NCBI RefSeq assembly: GCF_014203355.1
Contig: NZ_JACHIR010000002.1
Coordinates: forward strand, 310,001 to 374,000
Origin: Kutzneria kofuensis
GTDB lineage: Bacteria; Actinomycetota; Actinomycetes; Mycobacteriales; Pseudonocardiaceae
Direction of reading: 5' to 3'
DNA: 64,000 nt
Made by a program: the position numbers and the translations under genes. The notes below the pieces were generated by a model. It ran no database searches, was not told the origin of the DNA, and saw only the letters and a program-made list of their open reading frames with translations. The first letter of the stretch is position 1. Every line of letters starts with the position of its first letter. Below are positions 48,944-60,682 of the stretch, in pieces.

Positions 48944-49767
48944 CACCCGTACCGGCGCAGGCCCTCGTCGAGCACCCGCACGAGCAGTTGACCGGCCGGC
49001 AGGGAGTCCGGGGTGGACCGGGCCGTGACGAACGGGTAGTCCACGATCACCGAGGTCTCGCGGCCGACGTTGCCGTGGAAGCGGCCGTCCGGGCCGGTGG
49101 CGTCGCGCAGGATGTACTCCAGCGGGTACGGCGGCGGGCCCATGTTGAACTCCACGCCGACGAAGCCGGTGCCGTCCTTGTAGTCGTACTCCTTGGGGTG
49201 CCCGGTGACGTGCTTGCCGCGGATGATGCTCTCGCGGGTCTCCAGGTCACGGGCGAAAGCCAGCACGGTGACGCCGTAGCACTCGGCCAGGATCGGCTTG
49301 TCCGCGCGGTAGAAGCCCATCACGACCTCGTGCAGCCGCTCGTTGTTGGCCAGGTCCACGATCGGGCCGCTGCCGCCGACGATGGTCAGCGCGTCGTAGT
49401 CGGCGACCAGGTCGTCGACCGCGCGATCCCGCTCGCGATAGTAGGTCTCCAGCAGCGCGAGGTGGTTGACCGCGCTGAAGTACGGCCGCTCGGGCACCAG
49501 GTCGGCCAGGCTCATCGGGTTGTCCAGCAGCGGCCCGGAGTCCAGGGCCTGGGCCCGCTGCGCCATCGAGGTGCTGGTCACCGAGCGGCCCAGCGGCGGG
49601 TCCAGGTAGTTGGGGTCCAGGCTGGGCGGCAGGGCGACCGGACGCTTGCCGGTGGGGGTGACGAAGTCGACCCGGTAGCCGGCCTCGTCGAACGCCTCCA
49701 CCGGTCCGACCAGTTCCTCGCCCCAGTACCCGTACTCGGACAGCGCCACCAGAATCTGTCGGGTCAT
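48940..49767 (-). CDS. DJ-1/PfpI family protein (first copy), 275 aa
   Basis: QILVALSEYGYWGEELVGPV and EAFDEAGYRVDFVTPTGKRP open the fold; YDALTIVGGSGPIVDLANNE and the elbow KPILAECYGVTVLAFARDLE carry the Glu and nucleophilic Cys of DJ-1 proteins. FVGVEFNMGPPPYPLEYILR and ETSVIVDYPFVTARSTPDSL lie at the end. It is longer than the second copy and not closely similar, so it is a separate member rather than a recent duplicate. ATG 49767 follows GGAGAAAGG, 24 bp after the EthD-like gene. Confidence 0.9.
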   Translation of the reverse strand: MTRQILVALSEYGYWGEELVGPVEAFDEAGYRVDFVTPTGKRPVALPPSLDPNYLDPPLGRSVTSTSMAQRAQALDSGPLLDNPMSLADLVPERPYFSAVNHLALLETYYRERDRAVDDLVADYDALTIVGGSGPIVDLANNERLHEVVMGFYRADKPILAECYGVTVLAFARDLETRESIIRGKHVTGHPKEYDYKDGTGFVGVEFNMGPPPYPLEYILRDATGPDGRFHGNVGRETSVIVDYPFVTARSTPDSLPAGQLLVRVLDEGLRRYGW

Positions 49768-49791
49768 CGGATTGCCTTTCTCCGCGGTGGT

Positions 49792-50490
49792 TCAGGCCCG
49801 GTAGGCGGGCCCGATGATCCAGTTCTGCCGGGTGGCCAGCTGGTGCACGTAGCGCGGCTCGGCGTAGTCGAACAGCCCGTCCAGGAAGGTGCGGAAGGCC
49901 GCCGAGGACCGAGCGGCGACCAGCGCGTCGACGTCGTCGAACCACAGCTGGTGCGCGCCGTCGAGCACGGCCTCACCGACGCCGTAGGCGCCGTCGACCA
50001 CCTGGCCCAGCCAGTAGCGGCGCAGGCCCGGGATCGGTCCCGCGGTCGGCGCGTGCTTGACCAGCGCGTGCCGGCGGGCGTCGTCCAGCGACCAGCCCTC
50101 GCGCCGCTTGTACAGCAGGAAGAGCTTCACGCCGGGCTCGTCGCGTTGGAACGGCGGCCCGTCGACGAGCACGTGCGTGTCGGTGTCGAGCACGATGGTC
50201 TGCCAGAACGCGGCCCAGCGGGGTTCGTCCATACGCGCGCCGTCGAGGAACTCCCGCGTCTGCAGGGACGCCAGCTGCTCCTCGGGGCCGGGCAGCCAGA
50301 TCTCGGCCACTCCGCTCCACTGTGGATCGCCGTCCTCTCCCGGCAGCGCCGTCCTGGTGTCCACGGCGTAGCGCTTGATCTGCGGGATCCGGCTGGCGTA
50401 GCGCACGGCGTGCACCCGCGTCCAGTAGTCGTGGAACTCGGGTTCGCTCATGCCCGGGCGCGGGCTGGCGAAGATGAGCTGATGGATCAC
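49792..50490 (-). CDS. Protein with two EthD-like ferredoxin-fold domains, 232 aa
   Basis: The first domain is IHQLIFASPRPGMSEPEFHD, YWTRVHAVRYASRIPQIKRY, AEIWLPGPEEQ. The second is VKLFLLYKRREGWSLDDARR, HALVKHAPTAGPIPGLRRYW, QLWFDDVDALVAARSSAAFR. Both match the dimeric alpha-beta barrel pattern of EthD and related monooxygenases/isomerases, here as an internal tandem that could form a pseudo-dimer. GTG 50490 follows GGAGGAAGCC. The enzymatic role is unknown; the conserved HAxxY and HA pairs suggest a binding pocket for a small carbonyl compound. Confidence 0.85.
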   Translation of the reverse strand: MIHQLIFASPRPGMSEPEFHDYWTRVHAVRYASRIPQIKRYAVDTRTALPGEDGDPQWSGVAEIWLPGPEEQLASLQTREFLDGARMDEPRWAAFWQTIVLDTDTHVLVDGPPFQRDEPGVKLFLLYKRREGWSLDDARRHALVKHAPTAGPIPGLRRYWLGQVVDGAYGVGEAVLDGAHQLWFDDVDALVAARSSAAFRTFLDGLFDYAEPRYVHQLATRQNWIIGPAYRA

Positions 50491-50505
50491 GGCTTCCTCC
50501 GGTGG

Positions 50506-50814
50506 TCAGACGTCGCGGTAACGCCGCTCGACATCGGCGGCGAAGCTGAGGTAGTCCCGCAGCGGCCAGATCTCCTCGAAGTCGAGGTACTCCCGCATGG
50601 GCAGCCGGAACACCGAGCGGTCCAACTCGTCGGCCGAGGGCGAGTCGACGATCGCGATCACCCGTTTCTGGCCGGCCACCTTCCAGATGCCCACGCAGAA
50701 ACCGGACTTGACGGTCTCCTCGGCGTGCTTGGTCTCCTCGTACTCGATGTCGAGCAGTTCGTCGAGGGTGATGCGTCCCTCGTGGTTCCAGCGCATCTGG
50801 CAGTAGAACAACAT
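50506..50814 (-). CDS. Muconolactone-isomerase-like protein, 102 aa
   Basis: MLFYCQMRWNHEGRITLDEL, EETVKSGFCVGIWKVAGQKR, VIAIVDSPSADELDRSVFRL and PMREYLDFEEIWPL follow the muconolactone delta-isomerase pattern (ferredoxin-like fold, length about 95 aa). A true role in the beta-ketoadipate pathway is unlikely because no other pathway gene is near. The reaction may be isomerisation of a lactone or enol. It starts 7 bp after the stop of the ankyrin protein gene and is followed by the EthD-like gene. Confidence 0.85.
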   Translation of the reverse strand: MLFYCQMRWNHEGRITLDELLDIEYEETKHAEETVKSGFCVGIWKVAGQKRVIAIVDSPSADELDRSVFRLPMREYLDFEEIWPLRDYLSFAADVERRYRDV

Positions 50815-50821
50815 CGCCTCG

Positions 50822-52168
50822 TCACCTCTTTCCGGCCAGCAGCCGGGTCAGTTCGTGCTCGGGCCCGAACACGTCCGCGGCGATGTCGACGGGCAGCGCG
50901 CCCTCGTGGCCGCGCAGGTCCTGTCGAGCGCCGGCGTCGATCAGGACTCGGGCGCACTCCTCGTGGCCGTGCCAGAGCGCGTCGTGCAGCGGGGTGTACC
51001 CGTTGGTGGCGCCGCGGAAGTCGATATCGGCGCCGGGCGCGCGGACCAGCACGGCCGTGATGTCGGCGTGTCCGTTGTAGACGGCCTTGTGCAGCGGGAC
51101 CGCGCCGAACGTCGGCTCGACTGCGTTGACGTCGGCGCCGGCGGCGATGAGCTCCTCGACGATCTCACGGTGCCCGTCGCGGGCAGCGACCAGCAGCGGG
51201 GTGTGCCAGTCGTTGAAGCCGTTGAGCACCGGCGACCGTTCCTCGGTGTCCGCGCCGGCGGCCAGCAGGGCCCGTACCTCGGCCACGTCGCCGGCCACGG
51301 TGGCGGCCATCAGCTTCTGCTCGGCGACCTTCCGCTCGTCCTCGGCCAGCCGGCGGTTGAGCGCCTCCTCGGCCCGGCGCAGCTTCTCGTCGCCGAGCGC
51401 GTTGGCCTTCAGCGCGTAGTCGATGTGGTCGCGCATGGAGAAGCCGTAGTGCGTGGTCAGGTTGATGCCCGCACCGCGCTCCAGGAGCAGCTCGGCAACG
51501 TCCGCGTGCTTGTACCAGAAGGCGTCCAGCAGCGGGGTGTGCCCGGTGGTCGGGGTGGTCGCGTCGAGGAAGGCGCCGCGGTCCAGCAGCAGGCGCACCA
51601 CGTCGATATGCCCGCCCTGCACCGCCTTGTGCAGCGCGGTCCCGCCGCCGCGAGTGTCCATGGTGTGGATGTCCGCGCCGGAGTCGAGCAGCTCACGCAC
51701 GGCCTCCAGGTCGCCACGGCCGGCCGCCGACATGAGCGGGGTCAGCCCGCTCTCCTCGTCGCGGTCTCCGGGAGGTCGCGTCGCTCCCGACCGCTGCACC
51801 CGCAGGGTCCAGCCAGTGACCTGGCGAAAGCGGCTGTCGACCGTCAGTTCGTGAACCTCGTGCAGATGGGTCGGGCCGTCCCGGCCCGCGCGCACCGTGA
51901 TGTCGAGCTCCGCCCGGGCCCGAGCACCACTCACATCCAGCACCCGTATCACGGCGGCGCTCGAGCCGACCCTGGCCCGGCGCAGCGCGAGCGCGACGCC
52001 GAGCGCGTCCCGGCCCGAGTAGACGCCGTCGGCGGGAAGGCCGGCGGCGGGCACCGTCGCCTCGCGGTGCAGCGCCGGGTGCATCCGCTCGTACAACGGC
52101 CGCGCGGATGGTCCGTTCAGCGCGGTGAGCATCTCGCTCACGACCACGCGCACTATGTCATCGGTCAT
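50822..52168 (-). CDS. NTF2/SnoaL-like domain plus ankyrin repeat protein, 448 aa
   Basis: First gene of the 11-gene operon. Residues 1-115 form an NTF2-like domain (MLTALNGPSARPLYERMHPA, LHREATVPAAGLPADGVYSG, ARAELDITVRAGRDGPTHLH, RQVTGWTLRVQ). From about 130 there are ankyrin repeats: SGLTPLMSAAGRGDLEAVRE, GGTALHKAVQGGHIDVVRLL, GHTPLLDAFWYKHADVAELL, then a charged helix (LRRAEEALNRRLAEDERKVA), WHTPLLVAARDGHREIVEEL, VPLHKAVYNGHADITAVLVR and YTPLHDALWHGHEECARVLI. An acidic-basic helix divides the repeats into two blocks. It probably acts as a scaffold or ligand sensor. AGGTGG precedes ATG 52168. Confidence 0.9.
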   Translation of the reverse strand: MTDDIVRVVVSEMLTALNGPSARPLYERMHPALHREATVPAAGLPADGVYSGRDALGVALALRRARVGSSAAVIRVLDVSGARARAELDITVRAGRDGPTHLHEVHELTVDSRFRQVTGWTLRVQRSGATRPPGDRDEESGLTPLMSAAGRGDLEAVRELLDSGADIHTMDTRGGGTALHKAVQGGHIDVVRLLLDRGAFLDATTPTTGHTPLLDAFWYKHADVAELLLERGAGINLTTHYGFSMRDHIDYALKANALGDEKLRRAEEALNRRLAEDERKVAEQKLMAATVAGDVAEVRALLAAGADTEERSPVLNGFNDWHTPLLVAARDGHREIVEELIAAGADVNAVEPTFGAVPLHKAVYNGHADITAVLVRAPGADIDFRGATNGYTPLHDALWHGHEECARVLIDAGARQDLRGHEGALPVDIAADVFGPEHELTRLLAGKR

Positions 52169-52234
52169 CGGTCCACCTATTCGTGTCACCCCGAAGAGGA
52201 GAATTTGCGTGCCGAGCCAGCGGGATATAAGCGA

Positions 52235-52249
52235 CATTCTTCTGGAATG
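52235..52249. promoter_or_regulatory. Inverted repeat in the leader of the 11-gene operon
   Basis: CATTC-TTCTG-GAATG has 5-bp perfect arms; read toward the operon, TATATC (possible -10) lies just downstream of it. A candidate operator or core promoter about 60 bp before the ankyrin gene start. Confidence 0.35.
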
Positions 52250-52352
52250 TTTCTCGAGTGCCCCCTACCGGCCCACCCCATCGATTACACGGGCCGCCCC
52301 ACAGTGACGCAACCCAGCCTGACCAGCCATGGAACACTAGTCCAAGTCCCTC

Positions 52353-52375
52353 ATACCCGCCGGACCGCGCATAAC
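52353..52375 (-). promoter_or_regulatory. Candidate sigma-B-type promoter for the 11-gene operon
   Basis: On the minus strand the sequence reads GTT, 14 bases, then GGGTAT. This resembles the GNNTN-spacer-GGGTA(C/T) promoters used by sigma-B-family factors in streptomycetes, with a poor fourth -35 base (A). The distance to the ankyrin gene start is about 185 bp. The surrounding gap (52169-52498) contains no gene I can support. Confidence 0.4.
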
Positions 52376-52498
52376 AGGATGACCGCCGCAGCGTCTGTAT
52401 TGAGAGTTCGGTAAGTCGCCAGAACGTCCGATGATCCCTCGCGAACCATAGCTGGCGGCCGCACGATAGGCCGGATGATCTCGAAAGGGGGAAACACG

Positions 52499-54466
<1,968 letters not shown>

Positions 54467-54485
54467 CCACACGGAGGGAGGACCA

Positions 54486-56199
<1,714 letters not shown>

Positions 56200-56203
<4 letters not shown>

Positions 56204-57561
56204 GCGTGACAGCGGACCACCGGCTCACCGAGGCGCTGCGGGCCTGGCTGCCCCAGCAGCGCTGGTTCGGCGGCGGACAGCCCGACGAGGTCATCGTGGA
56301 CGCCGCGCTCGCGCTCGGCGGCGGCCCGGACTGGCCGTCGTGTGCGTCGGTGTACGTCCTCACCGCCGCGATGCCCGGCGGAGAGCGGCGGCGGTTGCAG
56401 GCGCCACTCGGCTTTCGGCCGGTCGGCAGGACGCCGGCGGGCACGGAGACGATCACCGTGCTGGACGGCATCGCCTGCTACGACGCGACGACCGACCCGG
56501 CGGTGATGACCGAGTTGGTCCGCCGGACGGGCGCCGGCGGCGCGGTCGGAGACCTGCGGTTCGTGCCCGAGCCGGGCAACTCCGTCGCCGCCGACGCAGG
56601 GTGCCCGGTGCGGCCGATCGGCGTGGAGCAGTCCAACACCAGCGTGGTGTACGACGACCGCCTGATCTTCAAGCTGTTCCGGCGCCTGCACCCCGGGCTC
56701 AACCCGGACGCCGAGGTGCACCGGAGGCTGACCCGGGCCGGCTGTCGCCAGGTGGCGCCGCTGGTCGGCACGGTCGACACCGTGCTCGACGGCGAGCCCG
56801 TGACCCTCGCGGTGCTGCAGGAGTTCGCCGCCGACGCCGTGGACGGCTGGGCCATGGCGCAGGCCAGCGTGCGCGAGTCACTGGCCGATCCGGCCGAGGA
56901 GGTGGAAATGGCCGGTGGCGACCTGAGCGCGGAGATGTTCCGGCTCGGCGCCGCGGTCGCGTCGGCGCACCGCGCCCTGGCCACGGCGTTCGAGATCGGT
57001 CCCCCGGATCCGACCGGCATCGCCGGCCGCATGATCGAACGATTCGACCGCACCGCGGTCCTGGTCCCGGAGCTGGGCCGCCGGCGGGCGGAGTTCCGCG
57101 AGGTCGTCGAGGAGGCGGCCTACGCGGCGGTCGACTCGAGCACTCAACGGGTGCACGGCGATCTGCACCTGGGGCAGGTGCTGCGCACCAGCACCGGTTG
57201 GCTGCTGATCGACTTCGAGGGCGAGCCCGGCCGGCCGATCGTGGAGCGGATCGCGCTCGATCTGCCGGTACGGGACCTGGCCGGGATGGTTCGCTCGCTG
57301 GACTACGCGGCCGAGCGCCATCTGGCCGACCTCCCCTGCGGATCCGCGGATCCCGGCGCCGCCGACCGCGTCCGCGCCTGGGCGGCGGCCAACCGGCGGG
57401 CTTTCCTGGCCGGTTACGGGGATCCGGGACCGGAGCCGTTGCTGCGGGCCTACGAGCTGGACAAGGCCGTCTACGAGCTCGGTTACGAGCTGCGGCACCG
57501 GCCGTCGTGGGCGGAGGTTCCGCTGCGCGCCGTGGCCCAGATCCTGGACGGCGACACGTGA
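56200..57561 (+). CDS. pep2: Maltokinase, 453 aa
   Basis: Phosphorylates maltose to maltose 1-phosphate for GlgE. The N-terminal cap domain has LPQQRWFGGGQPDEV and GVEQSNTSVVYDDRLIFKLF with the ATP-binding Lys. The kinase C-lobe has TQRVHGDLHLGQVLRTSTGW, the catalytic HGDxHxxQ, and WLLIDFEGEPGRPIVERIAL, the Mg-binding DFEG. ATG 56200 overlaps the restored treS stop as ATGA, and its own stop overlaps the glgB GTG as GTGA. The length fits Pep2 proteins (about 455 aa). Confidence 0.95.
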
Positions 57562-59372
57562 GCGGCCCGACCACCCACGCGCTCGGGGCCCACGTCAGCG
57601 CCGACGGCGTCCGTTTCGGCCTCTGGGCCCCGAACGCCCACGCGGTGCGGGTCGGCCTGGACGACGGCAGCCGGCACGAGCTGACCGCCGCGGACGGCCG
57701 GTGGACGGCCGAGGTTCCCGGCGTCGGACCGGGCGCGCGGTATCAGTTCGCCGTCACCGGGGCGGACGGGGTGACCAGGATCAAGGCCGATCCGCTGGCC
57801 TTCGCGGTGGCCGCCGACCGGCACGACGTGAGCGTGGTCGAGGCGTCGAACCACGTCTGGACCGACGAGAAATGGCTGGCTCGCCGCCGCGGGGCGGGGC
57901 ATCGCCCGATGAGCGTGTACGAGGTGCACGTCGGCTCGTGGCGGCCGGGACTGGGCTACCGCGAGCTGGCCCGGCCGCTGGCCGAGCACGTGCGGGACTC
58001 GGGCTTCACCCACGTCGAGTTCCTCCCGCTCACCGCCCATCCGTTCGCCGGCTCCTGGGGCTACCAGGTCACGTCCTACTTCGCGCCGGAACCCCGCTGG
58101 GGGTCGCCGGACGACCTGCGGTTCCTCGTCGACACCCTGCACGCGCACGACATCGGCGTGGTGCTGGACTGGGTGCCCGGCCACTTCGCCCGCGACGAGT
58201 GGGCGCTCGGAGCGTTCGACGGCACGCCACTCTACGAGCACCCGGATCCGCGTCTGGGCTACCAGCCCGAGTGGGACACGTTCGTCTTCGACTACGGTCG
58301 CGCGGAGGTCCAGGACTTTCTCCTGGCCAGTGTGGCGCACTGGATCGAGCAGTACCATGTCGACGCGATCCGGGTGGACGCCGTCTCCTCGATGCTGTGC
58401 CTGGATTTCGGCCGTGCGCCGGGACAATGGCGGGCCAACGACGAGGGCGGGTGCACCAACCCGGACGCGGTCGACTTCCTGCACCGGCTCAACGACACCA
58501 CGCACGAGGCTCATCCGGGCGTGCTCACCGTGGCCGAAGCGGCCCGCCCCTGGCCCGGCATCACCGCGCAGGAAGGTCCGACCGCACTGCGTTTCGACCG
58601 CACCTGGAACCTGGGATGGACACACGACACACTGGGCTACGTCGGGCATCCACCCACCGAGCGTCCGACCCAGCACGAACTGCTCCTGCGGCCGTTCGAC
58701 TACGCCGATGACGAGCGGTTCGTGCTGCCGTTCTCACACGACGAGGTCGGCCCGCGCGCCGGTTCGCTCTGGTCGCGGCTTCCCGGCGACTCAGCGGACA
58801 AGGCCGCGGCACTGCGGGTCCTGCTGGCGCTGCAATGGGCGCTGCCCGGCGACAAGTTGCTGTTCATGGGCACCGAGTTCGGAGCTCGCGCCGAGTGGTC
58901 GCACGAGCGGGGCCTGGACTGGGGACTGCTGTCCGATCCGCGGCACGGCGGGCTGCGGAGCCTGGTTCGGGAGCTCAACCGCCTGGCCCGAACGATGCCC
59001 ACACTCCGTGACCGGCAATTGTTCACCCGTCCGACGCAGAGCGACGCTCACCTGGGGTTACTGACCTTTGCCCGCCCTGGACCAAAGGGGCGAACTTTCG
59101 TTTTCGTTGCCAATCTCTCCAATAGGGACATCAAGAATTACCGTCCGTCAGCGATTGCTCCGAACGGTTGGTCCGTCGGACTCGACACGGATGACCCCCG
59201 TTTCAACGGCCGAGGCGCTGATCAGCCCGAACAAAGACCGCTCGGCATTGTGCGGCTGCGCCCCAGTCAGGCACTCTGGTTGTTCGGTGACGCTGCGCAT
59301 CAGCACTGGACGCCATCGAGTCACGGTCCACCGAACGGCCGACCATTGCCCAACCCGACAACTTGCAAGTGA
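57558..59372 (+). CDS. glgB: 1,4-alpha-glucan branching enzyme-like GH13 protein, short form, 604 aa
   Basis: Introduces alpha-1,6 branches. The CBM48 domain (FGLWAPNAHAVRVGLDDGSR) is followed directly by the barrel: SVYEVHVGSWRPGLGYRELA, HVEFLPLTAHPFAGSWGYQV, VLDWVPGHFARDEWALGAFD, DAIRVDAVSSMLCLDFGRAP (nucleophile Asp), VLTVAEAARPWPGITAQEGP (acid Glu) and VLPFSHDEVGPR. It lacks the extra N-terminal domain of many actinobacterial GlgBs (about 730 aa). The usual AEES of region III reads AEAA, so it is a divergent member. The last 110 codons are lower in GC than the rest and include a TTA leucine codon (501). The GTG start is coupled to pep2. Confidence 0.9.
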   Translation: MSGPTTHALGAHVSADGVRFGLWAPNAHAVRVGLDDGSRHELTAADGRWTAEVPGVGPGARYQFAVTGADGVTRIKADPLAFAVAADRHDVSVVEASNHVWTDEKWLARRRGAGHRPMSVYEVHVGSWRPGLGYRELARPLAEHVRDSGFTHVEFLPLTAHPFAGSWGYQVTSYFAPEPRWGSPDDLRFLVDTLHAHDIGVVLDWVPGHFARDEWALGAFDGTPLYEHPDPRLGYQPEWDTFVFDYGRAEVQDFLLASVAHWIEQYHVDAIRVDAVSSMLCLDFGRAPGQWRANDEGGCTNPDAVDFLHRLNDTTHEAHPGVLTVAEAARPWPGITAQEGPTALRFDRTWNLGWTHDTLGYVGHPPTERPTQHELLLRPFDYADDERFVLPFSHDEVGPRAGSLWSRLPGDSADKAAALRVLLALQWALPGDKLLFMGTEFGARAEWSHERGLDWGLLSDPRHGGLRSLVRELNRLARTMPTLRDRQLFTRPTQSDAHLGLLTFARPGPKGRTFVFVANLSNRDIKNYRPSAIAPNGWSVGLDTDDPRFNGRGADQPEQRPLGIVRLRPSQALWLFGDAAHQHWTPSSHGPPNGRPLPNPTTCK

Positions 59373-59473
59373 CGGTTTGCAGACGGAAAACCGCAGTGGT
59401 TCAGTTCTGTCATCACCACCCCTGGTGGCCCAGCCAGGGCCACGGGGATGCTGTAGTCAATGGGGGAACAAAC

Positions 59474-60661
59474 GTGTCTGAAAAGGATGTACGTCTGCCG
59501 CTGTCCAGCGCAGACGCGCTCGGCCATTTCGCCGAGTACCTGTTCGGTTCACTCACTCGCTCGGACCAGCGCCGGTGGGCCGACTACTACATTCGCGGGC
59601 TCCTGCTCTGCGACGGGCGCAAGACCGCGAGCAACATGGCCAGGGCCCTGCTCGAGGAGAAGTCGGCCGAATCCTTACGGCAGTTCGTCAACCGCAGCCC
59701 GTGGGACTGGGCGGAGACCCGCAGGCGGCTCATCGGACTGGTCAGCGACCGACTCGCGCCGCAGGTGGCCGCGGTGCAGAAGGTCATCATTCCGAAGAAC
59801 GGCGCGTCCTCGGTCGGGGTGGAGCGCTGCTACGTGCCGGCGGTGGGGCGAGTCATCAACTGCCAGACCGCGTTCGGCCTGTTCCTGGCCACCCCGACCA
59901 CCGCGGTGTCCGTCGACTGGCACCTGCTGCTGAGCGGCCGCTGGGACACCGACGAGGTGCTGCGCTCGCGGGCGCTCATTCCCCGCCAGGAGATCCACCG
60001 GCCGGAGTGGCAGCACGTGCTGGAGCTGACCGCCGACCTGAACGCCGACACCGACGGCACCGAGCCCATCGTGGCGTTCGACGCGACCGACGTCGCCGAG
60101 GTCGGCCAGCTCGCCGTCGCCCTCAACGCGCACGGAAAGCGCTTCGTGCTGGACGTGAGCGGCGAGTTCGCCCGCACCGAACTGCGGGCCCACCGGGAGG
60201 CGGAACCGGTGGACGGCCAGGTGCGGCGGGCCGGACCCGTTCACCACTGGGCCAACCGGGCCGCCGGCTCCCTGCTGCGGCGGGCCACCCGCGGTCCGTC
60301 CCGGCTGCGGGCCTGGGCGGTGCGCATCCCACGTCCGGCCACCGCGGGCCGCACCACCCTGAGCCGCGAGACCTACCAGCTGATCACCGCCGTCGGCGAG
60401 AACCGGCACCGGCTGACCAATCTCGACGGGCACGAGCTGGACTCCGTCGAGCACGTGCTGTCCGGCTGGCACCAGGCGGCCAAAGAACTCCGCTACCTGC
60501 AGACCCACCTGGGGCTGCTGGACTTCGAGGGCAGGTCTTTCCGCGGCTGGCACCACCACGCGACGCTGGTCTCCGCCGCACACGCGTTCGAGCGGTGCGG
60601 CGGGGACCGGCTCATGCCAACCATTCCGCAGCAGCAGACCGATGACCTATCCACCGGTTGA
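59474..60661 (+). CDS. IS701-transposase-like protein, probably catalytically inactive, 395 aa
   Basis: Matches the IS701/DDE_5 transposase pattern along its length: FGSLTRSDQRRWADYYIRGL, LLCDGRKTASNMARALLEEK, ASSVGVERCYVPAVGRVINC, VLELTADLNAD and LGLLDFEGRSFRGWHHHATL. The first catalytic Asp block, normally (L)DDTGxPKxG, reads VQKVIIPKNG (residues 101-110), so that Asp is absent. A second Asp lies in PIVAFDATDVAEV. I saw no terminal inverted repeats nearby. It may be a domesticated transposase working as a DNA-binding protein. A GTG start at 59474 has GGGGGA upstream, and codon 68 is TTA. Confidence 0.8.
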   Translation: MSEKDVRLPLSSADALGHFAEYLFGSLTRSDQRRWADYYIRGLLLCDGRKTASNMARALLEEKSAESLRQFVNRSPWDWAETRRRLIGLVSDRLAPQVAAVQKVIIPKNGASSVGVERCYVPAVGRVINCQTAFGLFLATPTTAVSVDWHLLLSGRWDTDEVLRSRALIPRQEIHRPEWQHVLELTADLNADTDGTEPIVAFDATDVAEVGQLAVALNAHGKRFVLDVSGEFARTELRAHREAEPVDGQVRRAGPVHHWANRAAGSLLRRATRGPSRLRAWAVRIPRPATAGRTTLSRETYQLITAVGENRHRLTNLDGHELDSVEHVLSGWHQAAKELRYLQTHLGLLDFEGRSFRGWHHHATLVSAAHAFERCGGDRLMPTIPQQQTDDLSTG

Positions 60662-60682
60662 CCGGCACGGCCGCGGACCGGC

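Noticed and set aside
59373-59473. Possible insertion sequence end before the transposase-like gene
   Set aside because: I looked for a short inverted repeat shared with the sequence after 60661 and saw none, so I do not call a mobile element boundary.
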